In this document: positions 47,092 to 57,310 of the stretch, piece after piece
How positions within the stretch are numbered: the stretch's first letter is position 1
Layout: the number at the start of each line of letters is the position of its first letter
Assembly (NCBI RefSeq): GCF_018614585.1
Contig: NZ_JAGGOI010000007.1
Span: 285,291 to 349,290, forward strand
DNA from: Streptomyces sp. ISL-1
GTDB lineage: Bacteria > Actinomycetota > Actinomycetes > Streptomycetales > Streptomycetaceae
DNA length: 64,000 nucleotides
Direction: 5' to 3'
The notes under the pieces: generated by a model
What the model was told of the DNA's origin: nothing
The model's input: only the letters and a program-made list of their open reading frames with translations
Database searches by the model: none
Position numbers and translations under genes: made by a program

Positions 47092-48732
47092 TCAGGCGCG
47101 GCTCAGCAGCGTGCTCATCGCCGCGTGGAGCGTCGCCTCGGGATCCTGGACCGCGCCCGGTGAACGCCAGGCCACGAAGCCGTCCGGACGTACCAGCAGT
47201 GCGCCCTCGGGCGTCGTGCCGTGCATCGCGGCCCAGTCGCCATCGCCCTCCGGAACCAGGTCGGCGTCCGGACCCGCACCGATGGCGTACGCGTCCAGCG
47301 GCGCGGACAGCCGCTCCGCGACCCTCCGGGCCGCCGCCCGCCAAGCCGTCCCCGCCGCGCTGAGCAGCACGAACGACCGCTCGTAGAGGTCCAGGGTGGA
47401 CATCCGCCCGGTCGGCCCGCCGACCCACATGTGGGGGGCCCGGGTGCCGGGCGCGCCCTTCAGCTCCATCCGCTCCGGCACAACGGGCCGGTCCGGGTCG
47501 ACGCCCAGGACCGCGCCGTGCAGATAGCCGTAACCCATCGCCACCGAGAGGATCCCGCCCCGCCGCCCGCCGCCCGGGGTGACCGCGGGTGCGTAGCCGG
47601 GGTGGCTGTGCTCCGCCGAGCGGGACGAGGCGCGTTCGCTCGTCGCGCGCGCCACCGGGCGCCGCTCCGCGTCGTACGTCTCGAGCAGCCCGGGGCCGGC
47701 GGAGCCGTTCAGCACCAGCGCCAGCTTCCAGGCCAGGTTGTGGGCGTCCTGGATGCCGGTGTTGGAGCCGAACGCCCCGGTCGGGGACATCTCGTGGGCC
47801 GAGTCGCCGGCCAGGAACACCCGGCCTGACGAGTAGCTCCCGGCCACCCGCTCCGCGGCGTGCCACGGCGCCTTTCCGGTGATCTCGATGTCCAGATCCG
47901 GCGCGCCCGCCGCCTTGCGGATGTGCTCGGCGCAGCGCTCGTCGGTGAAGTCCTCCAGGGCTTCGCCCTGGTCCGGGTGCCAGGGGGCGTGGAACACCCA
48001 CAGCTCCTGGTTGTCCACCGGCAGCAGGGCCCCGTCCGCCTCGGGGTTGGTCAGGTAGCAGACGATGAAGCGCCGGTCTCCCACCACGTCCATGAGCTGC
48101 CGGGAGCGGAAGGCGATGCTCACGTTGTGGAACAGATCGCCGTTGCCGGTCTGGCCGATCCGCAGCTGTTCCCTGACGGGGCTGCGAGGCCCGTCGGCCG
48201 CGACGAGGTAGTCGGCCCGCACGGTGCTGTGCTCACCGGTGTCACGGTTCTTCAGGACCGCCATCACGCCCGCCGGGTCCTGCTCGAAGCTGAGCAGTTC
48301 GGTCGAGAACCGGATGTCGCCGCCTTGCGCCGTGGCGCGGGACAGCAGCACGGGTTCGAGGTCGTTCTGGCTGCACAGACACCATGTCGTCGGGCTGAAG
48401 CGCGCCAGCCCGCCGCCCGGGTCGATCTCCTTGAACAGCCACTCCTGGTCGTCGCCCGTCAGTGAGCCCGCCTGCAGGATGCCGTGGTTGGCCGCGAGGA
48501 CCGACGCCGCCTGCCGGATGTCCTCCTCCACCTCGGCGCCCCGGAACAGCTCCATCGTCCGCACGTTGTTTCCGCGTCCGCGCGGATGCATCGAGGTGCC
48601 CGAGTGTTTCTCCACCAGCAGATGTCTGACGCCGTGGCGGCCCAGGAACACCGACGTGGACAGGCCCACCAAGGAGCCGCCCACGATGAGGACCGGTACG
48701 CGGTGGTCGACGTTCTCTTCCAGCTCTGCCAT
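47092..48732 (-). CDS. spore-pigment FAD-dependent hydroxylase (WhiE ORFVIII type)
   Basis: A 546-residue aromatic hydroxylase of the PHBH/TcmG class. Rossmann GGSLVGLSTSVFLGRHG (about 18-34), DG motif VAADGPRSPVR and GD motif FLAGDSAHEMSPTGAFGSN are intact; the C-terminal thioredoxin-like domain is present. It oxidises the aromatic polyketide. It is divergent from the biosynthetic genes with a 258-bp shared promoter region, exactly the arrangement of whiE ORFVIII in S. coelicolor. Confidence 0.9.
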   Translation of the reverse strand: MAELEENVDHRVPVLIVGGSLVGLSTSVFLGRHGVRHLLVEKHSGTSMHPRGRGNNVRTMELFRGAEVEEDIRQAASVLAANHGILQAGSLTGDDQEWLFKEIDPGGGLARFSPTTWCLCSQNDLEPVLLSRATAQGGDIRFSTELLSFEQDPAGVMAVLKNRDTGEHSTVRADYLVAADGPRSPVREQLRIGQTGNGDLFHNVSIAFRSRQLMDVVGDRRFIVCYLTNPEADGALLPVDNQELWVFHAPWHPDQGEALEDFTDERCAEHIRKAAGAPDLDIEITGKAPWHAAERVAGSYSSGRVFLAGDSAHEMSPTGAFGSNTGIQDAHNLAWKLALVLNGSAGPGLLETYDAERRPVARATSERASSRSAEHSHPGYAPAVTPGGGRRGGILSVAMGYGYLHGAVLGVDPDRPVVPERMELKGAPGTRAPHMWVGGPTGRMSTLDLYERSFVLLSAAGTAWRAAARRVAERLSAPLDAYAIGAGPDADLVPEGDGDWAAMHGTTPEGALLVRPDGFVAWRSPGAVQDPEATLHAAMSTLLSRA

Positions 48733-48990
48733 GAGTCGCTCCAGCTCCTGCCGCCCGGGGGGATGGAACTTTCATGCCCTCTGGGGCAACGGTTCCCTCG
48801 CGCATTCACCCGCTTGGTTCTCAGCTCTCGCGCCAGTCGAAGTACCGGACCACGATCAATTGCGGGAGCGCCGCCCGAGCCAGGGAGGCGGACCGTCCGT
48901 ATCCGCAGGGTCATTGAACCCGGGCGGATTCCACCGACGACGGACGAGGAGCCACGAATGTGGCGGCCGCGCTGTCGATAAGGAGTGTGA
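48733..48990. promoter_or_regulatory. divergent spore-pigment promoter region
   Basis: A 258-bp gap between the FAD hydroxylase (-) and the biosynthetic operon (+). In S. coelicolor the matching gap holds two developmentally controlled promoters, one sigma-F dependent. A GGGTGA on the minus strand near 48800 could be a -10-like element, but I cannot confirm spacing. AAGGAG precedes the operon start. Confidence 0.4.
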
Positions 48991-50115
48991 ATGATGACAA
49001 CCCTGTCGGAACGGATATCGCAGTCCGCCTTCGATGGCTCCAGGCTTCGGGTCGTACTGCTGCTGGACCTTCAAGAAGGCGCGCAGAACCAGTTCCTCGA
49101 GGCCTATGAGCACCTGCGTAACCAGGTCGCGTCGGTCCCCGGCCACATCAGCGACCAGCTGTGCCAGTCGATCGAGAACCCCTCGCAGTGGCTCATCACC
49201 AGCGAATGGGAGAGCGCCCCGCCCTTCCTCGCCTGGGTGAACAGCGAGGAGCACGTGACGACGGTCCAGCCGCTGCACAACTGCGTACGGGACACCCGCT
49301 CGCTGCGCTTCAGCGTCCTGCGGGAAACCGGACGGTCCTTCACGGAAACACCCGAACAGCTCAAGAGCAGGCTCCAGGCCGCACCCCGGGTCGGCGACGG
49401 CGTCGTACGGCACGCCCTCACCTTCACGGTCAAGCCGGGCAGTGAGAAGAAGGTCGCGAAGATCCTTGCCGGGTACACCTCCCCGGCGGCCCGCGTCGAC
49501 GAGAGCACCCGGCTGCGCCGCACCTCGCTCTTCATGCACGGCAACCGCGTAGTGCGGGCGATCGAGGTGCAGGGTGACCTCCTCGCCGGACTGCGCCATG
49601 TGGCCAGGCAGCCCGAGGTCAGGGCCGTGGAAGAAGCCATCAACCCGTATCTGGAGCAGGACCGGGACCTCGAGGACCCGGACTCCGCCCGGATGTTCTT
49701 CACCCGGGCGGCCCTCCCCGCGGTCCACCATGTGGCCGGCGACGGGCGAGACCCCGCCGAGCTGAGCCGGCACGCGCTGTTCTACCCGGCCAAGGAGGGC
49801 TGCGGAATGGCGCTGGCCCGGCTGCTCGCCAAGCAGGACGAGGCGGCGGCCGAGAACTCCGACAGCCCCATCGCGAGCAGCACCATCTTCCAGCGCGACG
49901 ACGTCGTCGTCCGCCTCGTCGATGTGAGCGGCAGGCTCGACGCGAAGCCCGCCCTGGCGCTCGGCGTCAGCGGACCCCGCAAGGCAGCCACCCTCGCCCG
50001 GCTGCTCGCTGTCGGCGGGGACGGCATGCCGACCACCCAGAAGGAGGTGTCGCGATTCCTCGCGGACTCCGAAATGGACCTGATCACCGACCGGACCGCG
50101 TCGCCGGAGTCCTGA
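48991..50115 (+). CDS. SchA/CurD-type polyketide oxygenase (WhiE ORFI type)
   Basis: A 374-residue protein of tandem ferredoxin-like (ABM-type) and SchA/CurD domains: RVVLLLDLQEGAQNQFLEAY and GHISDQLCQSIENPSQWLI N-terminally, then HALTFTVKPGSEKKVAKILAG and HALFYPAKEGCGMALARLLA repeats. First gene of the pigment operon. Exact reaction unproven; thought to act in oxidation or ring formation. AAGGAG precedes the ATG pair at 48991/48994. Confidence 0.88.
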   Translation: MMTTLSERISQSAFDGSRLRVVLLLDLQEGAQNQFLEAYEHLRNQVASVPGHISDQLCQSIENPSQWLITSEWESAPPFLAWVNSEEHVTTVQPLHNCVRDTRSLRFSVLRETGRSFTETPEQLKSRLQAAPRVGDGVVRHALTFTVKPGSEKKVAKILAGYTSPAARVDESTRLRRTSLFMHGNRVVRAIEVQGDLLAGLRHVARQPEVRAVEEAINPYLEQDRDLEDPDSARMFFTRAALPAVHHVAGDGRDPAELSRHALFYPAKEGCGMALARLLAKQDEAAAENSDSPIASSTIFQRDDVVVRLVDVSGRLDAKPALALGVSGPRKAATLARLLAVGGDGMPTTQKEVSRFLADSEMDLITDRTASPES

Positions 50116-50181
50116 ACCGCGCGTCCGGCCATCACGGCCACCGGCCGAGCTGTCGGGGGCAAGCACCTGGAGGAACCAGTC

Positions 50182-50649
50182 ATGACCACGCACCGCCCAC
50201 GCATCGTGGACCTCAGCGAGACCCAGCCCAACCGCAGGCGCGGAGGCGACCTGCGCGCCTTGCTCACCCCGACCGCGGTGGGCGCCACCAGTGGATTCAT
50301 GGGCCTTGCCATCGTGCAGCCCGGCGAACGCATCGGCGAGCACTACCACCCGTACTCCGAGGAATTCGTGTACGTGGTGAACGGGCTTCTGGAGGTGGAT
50401 CTCGATGGTGAGACGCACCCGATGCGGCCCGATCAGGGCCTCCTGATCCCCCTGAACGTGCGCCACCGATTCCGCAACGTCGGGGACGTGGAGGCCCGCA
50501 TGGTCTTCCACCTCGGCCCACTCGCCCCGCGCCCGGAACTCGGGCACGTCGACACCGAGGAGAACGAGCGCCCCGACGACACCGACACCGGACACCCCGG
50601 AAGCGCCGAGCAGGGCAGGCCGCCGGAACGGACTGGGGTCGTTTCGTGA
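50182..50649 (+). CDS. cupin protein (WhiE ORFII type)
   Basis: A 155-residue cupin. Metal motif 1 [21 protein letters not shown] with HYH and Glu; motif 2 [12 protein letters not shown]. The C-terminal 30 residues are acidic and low-complexity. GGAGGA ribosome site. It overlaps KS-alpha by 4 nt (GTGA). Role in spore-pigment tailoring is inferred from position. Confidence 0.9.
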   Translation: MTTHRPRIVDLSETQPNRRRGGDLRALLTPTAVGATSGFMGLAIVQPGERIGEHYHPYSEEFVYVVNGLLEVDLDGETHPMRPDQGLLIPLNVRHRFRNVGDVEARMVFHLGPLAPRPELGHVDTEENERPDDTDTGHPGSAEQGRPPERTGVVS

Positions 50650-51914
50650 GCCGGCGGGTGGCGGTCACCGGGGTCGGTATCGTCGCCCCCGGCGGAGTCG
50701 GCGCCCAGGCGTTCTGGGACCTGCTCGCGAACGGCCGAACGGCGACGCGCGGCATCACGCTCTTCAACCCGGAGGGCTTCCGCTCGCGCATAGCCGCCGA
50801 GGTCGACTTCGACCCCGGGGCCCACGGTCTCGACCAGGAGCAAGTGGCGCGCTCGGACCGGTACATCCAGTTCGCGCTGGTGGCCGCCGAGGAGGCGATA
50901 CGCGACTCCGGCATAGATCCGGAGAAGAAGGACCCCTGGCGTATCGGGGTCTCGCTCGGCACCGCGGTGGGTGGAACCACCCGCCTGGAGCACGACTATG
51001 TCGCCGTCAGCGGCAAGGGCGAGCGCTGGGACGTGGACCACCGGCCGGCCGGACCGCATCTGCACCGTGCGTTCTCGCCGAGCTCCCTCGCCTCCGCGGT
51101 GGCCGAACAGGTCGGCGCCCACGGCCCGGTGCAGACCGTCTCGACGGGCTGCACCTCAGGGCTCGACGCGATCGGCTACGCCTTCCACGCCATCGAGGAC
51201 GGCCGGCTCGACGTGTGCATCTCGGGTGCGTCGGACTCGCCGATCTCCCCGATCACGGTCGCCTGCTTCGACGCGATCAAGGCGACCTCGCCGAACAACG
51301 ACGACCCGGCCCACGCATCCCGGCCGTTCGACGCCAACCGGGACGGGTTCGTCATGGGCGAGGGCGGCGCCGTACTGGTCCTGGAGGAACTGGACCACGC
51401 CCGGGCCCGCGGGGCCCGGGTGTACTGCGAGATAGGCGGCTACTCCACCTTCGGCAACGCCTACCACATGACGGGACTGACGCCCGAGGGGCTGGAGATG
51501 GCCCAGGCGATCAACAGTGCCCTCGGCCACGCCCGTATCAACAGCACCGAGATCGACTACGTCAACGCGCACGGCTCGGGCACCAAACAGAACGACAGGC
51601 ACGAGACGGCCGCGGTGAAGCGCTCCCTGGGCGACCACGCCTACAAGACGCCCATGAGCTCGATCAAATCCATGGTGGGCCACTCACTGGGCGCCATCGG
51701 AGCGATCGAACTCGTGGCCTGCGTCCTCGCCATGGACCGGCAAGTGGTGCCGCCTACGGCGAACTACGAGACCCCCGACCCCGAATGCGACCTGGACTAC
51801 GTGCCGCGCACCGCCCGCCCCCGGAAGTTGAGGAGCGTGCTCTCCGTCGGCAGCGGGTTCGGCGGATTCCAGTCGGCGGTCGTCCTGACCCGGCCAAGTG
51901 GGAGGGCGCGATGA
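50646..51914 (+). CDS. type II polyketide ketosynthase alpha (WhiE ORFIII type)
   Basis: A 422-residue KS-alpha. Active-site Cys169 ([15 protein letters not shown]), His309 ([11 protein letters not shown]) and His346 ([11 protein letters not shown]) are all present, so it is a functional condensing enzyme. It works with KS-beta and the ACP to build an aromatic polyketide chain. Overlaps the downstream KS-beta gene by 4 nt. Confidence 0.96.
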   Translation: MSRRVAVTGVGIVAPGGVGAQAFWDLLANGRTATRGITLFNPEGFRSRIAAEVDFDPGAHGLDQEQVARSDRYIQFALVAAEEAIRDSGIDPEKKDPWRIGVSLGTAVGGTTRLEHDYVAVSGKGERWDVDHRPAGPHLHRAFSPSSLASAVAEQVGAHGPVQTVSTGCTSGLDAIGYAFHAIEDGRLDVCISGASDSPISPITVACFDAIKATSPNNDDPAHASRPFDANRDGFVMGEGGAVLVLEELDHARARGARVYCEIGGYSTFGNAYHMTGLTPEGLEMAQAINSALGHARINSTEIDYVNAHGSGTKQNDRHETAAVKRSLGDHAYKTPMSSIKSMVGHSLGAIGAIELVACVLAMDRQVVPPTANYETPDPECDLDYVPRTARPRKLRSVLSVGSGFGGFQSAVVLTRPSGRAR

Positions 51915-53161
51915 ACTCCGGACAAGCCCGGCAGACGGTCATCACAGGCATCGGCGTCATCGCCCCCAACGGGGTCGGCACCGAGGCCTTCTGGAAGTCG
52001 ACCCAGGCAGGCATCAGCGTCCTCGACCGGGTCACCCGCGAGGGCTGCGAACATCTGCCGCTCCGCGTGGCGGGGGAGGTGCGCGACTTCGACCCCGGTG
52101 CGCTGATCGAGGAGCGCTACCTCGTCCAGACCGACCGCTTCACGCACTTCGCGATGGCCGCGGCCGATCTCGCCCTCGACGATGCCCGGCTCGGCCGCGC
52201 CGACTACGAAGGCTCGCCCTTCGCCGTGGGCGTGGTGACCGCAGCCGGGTCCGGCGGCGGCGAATTCGGACAGCGTGAATTGCAGCGGCTGTGGGGACAG
52301 GGCTCCCGCTTCGTAGGCCCGTACCAGTCCATTGCCTGGTTCTACGCGGCCAGCACCGGCCAGGTATCCATCCGAGGCGGCTTCAAGGGACCCTGCGGCG
52401 TCGTCGCCAGCGACGAAGCGGGTGGACTGGACGCGTTCGCGCACGCCGCGCGGGCCATACGGCGCGGCACCGACGCCGTCGTGGTGGGCGCCGCGGAAGC
52501 CCCGCTCGCGCCGTACTCGGTCGTCTGCCAGCTCGGGTACGAGGACCTGAGCGGCTGTGAGGACCCGACGCGCGCCTACCGCCCCTTCACCTCCGACGCC
52601 TGTGGCTTCGTCCCCGCCGAAGGCGGCGCGATGCTCGTGGTCGAGGAGGAGGCGGCGGCCCGCCGCCGAGGTGCCCGCCCCCGCGCCCTGGTGGCGGGGC
52701 ACGCGGCCACCTTCACGGGGCCCTCCAAGTGGGAGCGGTCCCGGGAGGGGCTGGCCCACGCGATTCGCGGTGCGCTGGCGGAGGCCCAGTGCGCGCCCGA
52801 GGAAGTCGACGTGGTCTTCGCGGACGCGCTCGGCGTGCCGGAGGCCGACCGGGCCGAGGCGCTGGCGATCGTCGACGCGCTGGGCGAACACGGCCGGCGC
52901 GTACCGGTGACGGCGCCCAAGACCGGTACCGGACGGGCCTACTGCGGAGGCCCCGTGCTCGACACGGCCGCCGCGGTGCTGGCCATGGAGCACGGCCTCG
53001 TACCGCCCACGCCCAACGTCTTCGAGGTGTGTCACGACCTCGACGTCGTGACGGGCAAGGCCCGCCCCGCGCAGCTTCGGACCGCGCTGGTGCTGAGCCG
53101 CGGGCTGATGGGCTCGAACGCGGCGCTGGTGCTGCGCGGCGCCACCGACACCCCCTCGTGA
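51911..53161 (+). CDS. type II ketosynthase beta / chain length factor (WhiE ORFIV type)
   Basis: A 416-residue KS-beta. Overall KS fold, but the active-site Cys is replaced: the aligned segment reads [11 protein letters not shown], with Glu169 at the position where KS-alpha has Cys169 and where most chain length factors carry Gln. His residues of KS-alpha are also lost (GTGRAYCGG in place of GHS). It sets chain length with KS-alpha. ATGA overlap with KS-alpha. Confidence 0.95.
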   Translation: MNSGQARQTVITGIGVIAPNGVGTEAFWKSTQAGISVLDRVTREGCEHLPLRVAGEVRDFDPGALIEERYLVQTDRFTHFAMAAADLALDDARLGRADYEGSPFAVGVVTAAGSGGGEFGQRELQRLWGQGSRFVGPYQSIAWFYAASTGQVSIRGGFKGPCGVVASDEAGGLDAFAHAARAIRRGTDAVVVGAAEAPLAPYSVVCQLGYEDLSGCEDPTRAYRPFTSDACGFVPAEGGAMLVVEEEAAARRRGARPRALVAGHAATFTGPSKWERSREGLAHAIRGALAEAQCAPEEVDVVFADALGVPEADRAEALAIVDALGEHGRRVPVTAPKTGTGRAYCGGPVLDTAAAVLAMEHGLVPPTPNVFEVCHDLDVVTGKARPAQLRTALVLSRGLMGSNAALVLRGATDTPS

Positions 53162-53176
53162 GAAGGAGAACTCACC

Positions 53177-53915
<739 letters not shown>

Positions 53916-53955
53916 ACCCCGGGCAAGGGACCTGGGAAAGAAAGGAAGCTCCACG

Positions 53956-54288
53956 ATGCACCAAGCCCTGATCGTCGCCCGTATGGCGCCGGAGTCGGCC
54001 CCGGACATCGCCAGGCTGTTCGAGGCCTCCGACACCGGCGAACTGCCGCACCTCGTCGGCGTCGCCCGGCGCAGCCTGTTCCAGTTCGGCGACGTGTATC
54101 TGCACCTGATCGAGTCCGAGCGGCCGCCCGGCCCCGAAATCGCGAAGGTGACGGACCATCCGGCGTTCCGGGACATCAGCGACCGGCTCACCGCCTTCGT
54201 CAGCCCGTACGACCCGGAGACCTGGCGCACCCCCAAGGATGCGATGGCCCGCCAGTTCTACCGGTGGGAGCGCGACGGAGCGTCCTGA
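53956..54288 (+). CDS. TcmI-type polyketide cyclase (WhiE ORFVII type)
   Basis: A 110-residue ferredoxin-like cyclase: HQALIVARMAPESAPDIARL, FQFGDVYLHLIE, ending QFYRWERDGAS. AAAGGAAG lies upstream of the ATG. It closes later rings. Last gene of the forward operon, followed by a strong terminator. Confidence 0.92.
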   Translation: MHQALIVARMAPESAPDIARLFEASDTGELPHLVGVARRSLFQFGDVYLHLIESERPPGPEIAKVTDHPAFRDISDRLTAFVSPYDPETWRTPKDAMARQFYRWERDGAS

Positions 54289-54298
54289 CACAACGAAT

Positions 54299-54335
54299 GC
54301 CCCGGGCCCGGCTGTGTGCCGGGCCCGGGGCTTTT
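54299..54335. terminator. intrinsic terminator between pigment operon and methyltransferase
   Basis: A perfect 14-bp stem (GCCCCGGGCCCGGC at 54299-54312, complement at 54318-54331), TGTGT loop and a TTTT tail on the plus strand. Serves the forward operon and may also stop the convergent methyltransferase transcript. Confidence 0.92.
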
Positions 54336-54361
54336 GTGCTGTAGGAGTGCGCGGCGGTCGG

Positions 54362-55414
54362 TCACTGGGGCACGGCGCCCTCGAACGCGTGGAGATACGC
54401 GTTCACCGGACGGATCTCGCCGACGAGCAGGCCCGCCTCCGTCATCCTGTCCACCAGGCTTGCCTTGGTGTGTTTCGCACCGCCGACATTGAGGAGCAGC
54501 AGCAGGTCCATCGCCGTCGTGAACCTCATCGAGGGGGTGTCGTCGACGAGATTCTCGATGACGACGACTCTGGCGCCCGAGCGGGCCGCGGTGACGATGT
54601 TCCCCAGTGTTCTCAGAGTGCTCTCGTCGTCCCACTCCAGGATGTTCTTGACGATGTAGAGATCGGCCTCGACCGGGATGTCCTCCCGGCAGTCGCCGGG
54701 GACGATGCGCACCCGCTCCGCCAGCGAGCCACCGGTCCGCAACCGGGGGTCCGCCTTCGCCACCACGTCGGGCAGATCGAGCAGCGTGCCCCGGACGGCG
54801 GGATGCTTCTCGAGCAGACTCGCCAGCACATGCCCCTGGCCGCCCCCGATGTCCGCGACCACACTGATCCCGGTCAGGTCGAGGAGCTCCGCGACCTCCA
54901 GCGCGGACTGCACGCTGGAAGTGGTCATGGCCCGGTTGAAGACATGGGCCGACTCGTGCGCGTCCTGGTGCAGATACTCGAAGAACCCCTTGCCGTACAG
55001 CTCGTGGAAGATGCTTCTGCCCGAGCGCACCGCGTCGTCGAGCCGCGGCCACGCGTCCCAGGTCCATGGCTCCGTGCACCACAGGGCGATGTACCGCAGG
55101 CTGTTCGGGGCGTCCTCGCGCAGCATGCAGGACATGTCCGTATGGGCGAACGTCCCGTCCTCGGTCTCGACGAAGACGCCGTAACAGGACAGGGCGCGAA
55201 GGAGTCGGCGCAGAGGCTGCGGTTCGGTGTTCAGCGCGGCCGCGAGCTCCTCCGCCGTCGCCGGCGAGTCGCCGAGCGCGTCGGCCACACCCAGCCGGGC
55301 GGCCGCACGCACGGCAGCGGCGCACGCCGCTCCGAAGACGAGCTCCCGCATGCGCATGGCCGACTGGGGAGCGGACTCGAAGGTTGACGCTGGTCTGGGG
55401 GTAACGGTGGTCAT
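54362..55414 (-). CDS. SAM-dependent O-methyltransferase
   Basis: A 350-residue small-molecule methyltransferase of the hydroxyindole/TcmN-O-MT class: N-terminal dimerisation helices, a winged segment, then the SAM site VVADIGGGQGHVLASLLE (about 188-205), DLPDVV, GDCREDIPVEAD, and catalytic-region NILEWDDE. Start 55414 is at MTTVTPRP with GAGG close upstream. It converges with the pigment operon and is a plausible tailoring enzyme of the pigment. Core whiE clusters do not carry it, as far as I recall. Confidence 0.88.
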   Translation of the reverse strand: MTTVTPRPASTFESAPQSAMRMRELVFGAACAAAVRAAARLGVADALGDSPATAEELAAALNTEPQPLRRLLRALSCYGVFVETEDGTFAHTDMSCMLREDAPNSLRYIALWCTEPWTWDAWPRLDDAVRSGRSIFHELYGKGFFEYLHQDAHESAHVFNRAMTTSSVQSALEVAELLDLTGISVVADIGGGQGHVLASLLEKHPAVRGTLLDLPDVVAKADPRLRTGGSLAERVRIVPGDCREDIPVEADLYIVKNILEWDDESTLRTLGNIVTAARSGARVVVIENLVDDTPSMRFTTAMDLLLLLNVGGAKHTKASLVDRMTEAGLLVGEIRPVNAYLHAFEGAVPQ

Positions 55415-55449
55415 ACCGCCTCGATTCTCCTGGTGTCGGGGAACACCGG

Positions 55450-56523
55450 TCAGCACATCCCTGCGGGGTTGGAGGCCTGGCACACATTGCCGAGGAACGT
55501 GTTGCCCGTTCCGCCGCCGCCGTCGAGCAGGTCCGCCGGCTTGTTGCCCAGCGCCTGGTTGTGCTGGACGACGTTGGCGGTGTTCTGGGCGCCGACGAAG
55601 CTCTTGAACAGCACGATGCCGCCGGAGAGCGGCGAGGAGCCCACGTTGTCCAGGATCAGGTTCGCGCGGACGACGGTCGCCTCTGAGCCGGTGAGCACGA
55701 TGCCGGAGCCCTGGACGGCGGGCAGGCGGGGGGTGGCGGCGCAGAACTTGTTGTTCTTGTAGACCATGTTGCCGCGTACGGTCATCGCGCCGGCCGCGGG
55801 CTTCGACTCGTCGCCCACGACGAACACGCCGGCGCAGTTCTCGGTCATGACATTGCCGCGGATGGTGAGGTTACGGACCCGCCTGGCCGTGACCCCGATC
55901 CGGTTCCCGGTCAGCATGTTGTCCGCCACCACCGCACCCATGGTGTCGGTCGCCCCGCCCTCCTCGTCGACCGTGTTCGCGATGAAGATGCCGGCGTCGC
56001 CGTTGTTCCGGGCGACGTTGTCACGGAACACACCCCGGGTGGACTTCTGCTGAGCCATGCCCCAGGTGCCGTTCTTCTCGGCGACTACCTGCCGGACCGT
56101 CAGGCGGTCGGTGCCGGAGGCCCAGATGGCGTTCTTCTTGAAGCCCGAGAGGGCGAGCGAGCGGATGGTGACCCCGTCGACGGTCTTGGCATCGGTACCC
56201 ATCACACAGATGCCGTTGCCGTTCTGCGCACAGACGTTCTTGGCCGGCGCGGCCGCAGTGGCAGCGGGCCCCGGCATGATGACCGTGCTTCTGCCGTACC
56301 CGCGCAGGGTCAGATTCGCCTTGGTGACAAGGACGCTCTCCCGGTAGGTGCCGGGGTGGAGGAGAATCGTGTCTCCCGGTTGGGCGGCGTCGACCGCCGC
56401 CTGAATCGATTCGCCCGGATGCACCGTGTGACTGTCCGGTCCGGTGGACGGCGCCGCCGCGCCCAGTCCCGTGACCATGACGACGGAGATGCATGCGAGA
56501 CATCTGATCTGTCGTTTCGTCAT
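55450..56523 (-). CDS. secreted right-handed beta-helix protein
   Basis: A 357-residue protein with a signal peptide (CLACISVVMVTGLGAAAPS), then NosD/pectate-lyase-like helix repeats: HPGESIQAAVDAAQPGDTIL, LHPGTYRESVLV, and multiple Asn-rich turns (NNGDAGIFIANT, NRIGVTARRVRN, NKFCAATPRLP). Acts outside the cell; polysaccharide lyase or surface role possible, but no catalytic residues can be named. Same strand as the methyltransferase, 35 bp upstream of it, so likely cotranscribed. Confidence 0.85.
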   Translation of the reverse strand: MTKRQIRCLACISVVMVTGLGAAAPSTGPDSHTVHPGESIQAAVDAAQPGDTILLHPGTYRESVLVTKANLTLRGYGRSTVIMPGPAATAAAPAKNVCAQNGNGICVMGTDAKTVDGVTIRSLALSGFKKNAIWASGTDRLTVRQVVAEKNGTWGMAQQKSTRGVFRDNVARNNGDAGIFIANTVDEEGGATDTMGAVVADNMLTGNRIGVTARRVRNLTIRGNVMTENCAGVFVVGDESKPAAGAMTVRGNMVYKNNKFCAATPRLPAVQGSGIVLTGSEATVVRANLILDNVGSSPLSGGIVLFKSFVGAQNTANVVQHNQALGNKPADLLDGGGGTGNTFLGNVCQASNPAGMC

Positions 56524-57065
56524 GAGGCGAAGCTATGGGCGATCTTCCGGGCTCGCCACACGGAGTGAGCGGATGGATACCTCCTGTGCGCGAATGGGCG
56601 CGTGCGTCCCCCCGAGTGGGCCAACTACGTCCCGGCTGCGGCGCCGTTGCCGGCTTCGTGAATCTTCCGCGCGGGCTCGAACGGACGTCGAGCAGCGGCG
56701 GGCAAGGTGCAGCCGGATGGGAGAGTCCGTGAGCGCGCTGCTCAGCCGCGCATGTGCGGGACGTTGTGGCGACGCTCAGATCCAGGTGGAGGGCGCAGCC
56801 CTGCCGGACGCTCGGGGTTCTGCGAGAACCCGGCTGTGCACAGGTGCGGACAAGACAGTCCCCGGCGGTCCTTGCCGATGCCGTGAGTCCCAGTCGTCGC
56901 TGCTGGCTCCGATATCGACAGCTTCTGCCGGGGGCCTGGCCAGAGCCGAGAAAAGGGGCACGCGAGCCGACGGACGTCTCCATCGACGGTGTGGCTCTCT
57001 CCGGTTGTCCGGTGTATTTGCCAGTTTCCTCCTGATTTTGCTCCAGTCAAGGGGCCTGCTGTGTC

Positions 57066-57101
57066 TTCTGCGGATTCTGCGGATTCTGCGGATTCTGCGG
57101 A
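57066..57101. repeat. four perfect 9-bp repeats (TTCTGCGGA)
   Basis: TTCTGCGGA is repeated four times without change from 57066 to 57101. A variable-number repeat candidate in non-coding DNA. Confidence 0.85.
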
Positions 57102-57298
57102 CGAAGACTTCACCCCGCCGTCGCTCCCCCAGGGCGTGATCACTGACCAGACATCGGCTACGACGAGTCGCTCGGTGAGCCGCGCACGGGGCGGACCGGT
57201 TGGCCGGGCGCCGCGGTGCCCCGTGGAGCGGGTCGAGAGTGCGGGGCATATCGCGCCGATCCCATCGTCTGATGAGAAGTCGACCCGGCAGCCGTTCC

Positions 57299-57304
57299 TA
57301 CGCT
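57299..57304 (+). promoter_or_regulatory. possible -10 element of a leaderless dynamin operon
   Basis: TACGCT at 57299-57304 lies 6 nt before the GTG at 57311, the geometry of leaderless Streptomyces promoters. No ribosome site precedes the GTG. The -35 region is weak. Confidence 0.35.
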
Positions 57305-57310
57305 GGCGGC

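Larger units (their letters stand above)
56524..57310. other. 787-bp stretch without a supported gene
   Basis: Several frames are open (e.g. 56742-57509 minus) but their translations are low in hydrophobic pattern, rich in Arg/Pro/Ser, and match nothing I know. It contains a 9-bp repeat (57066-57101). The left end should carry the promoter of the beta-helix gene and the right end that of the dynamin operon. It may mark the edge of an acquired block. Confidence 0.45.

Noticed and set aside
45109..47163. A 684-codon plus-strand frame opposite the SpoIIE phosphatase gene
   Set aside because: Shadow of the minus-strand gene, whose domains are all intact; no independent start site or motif.
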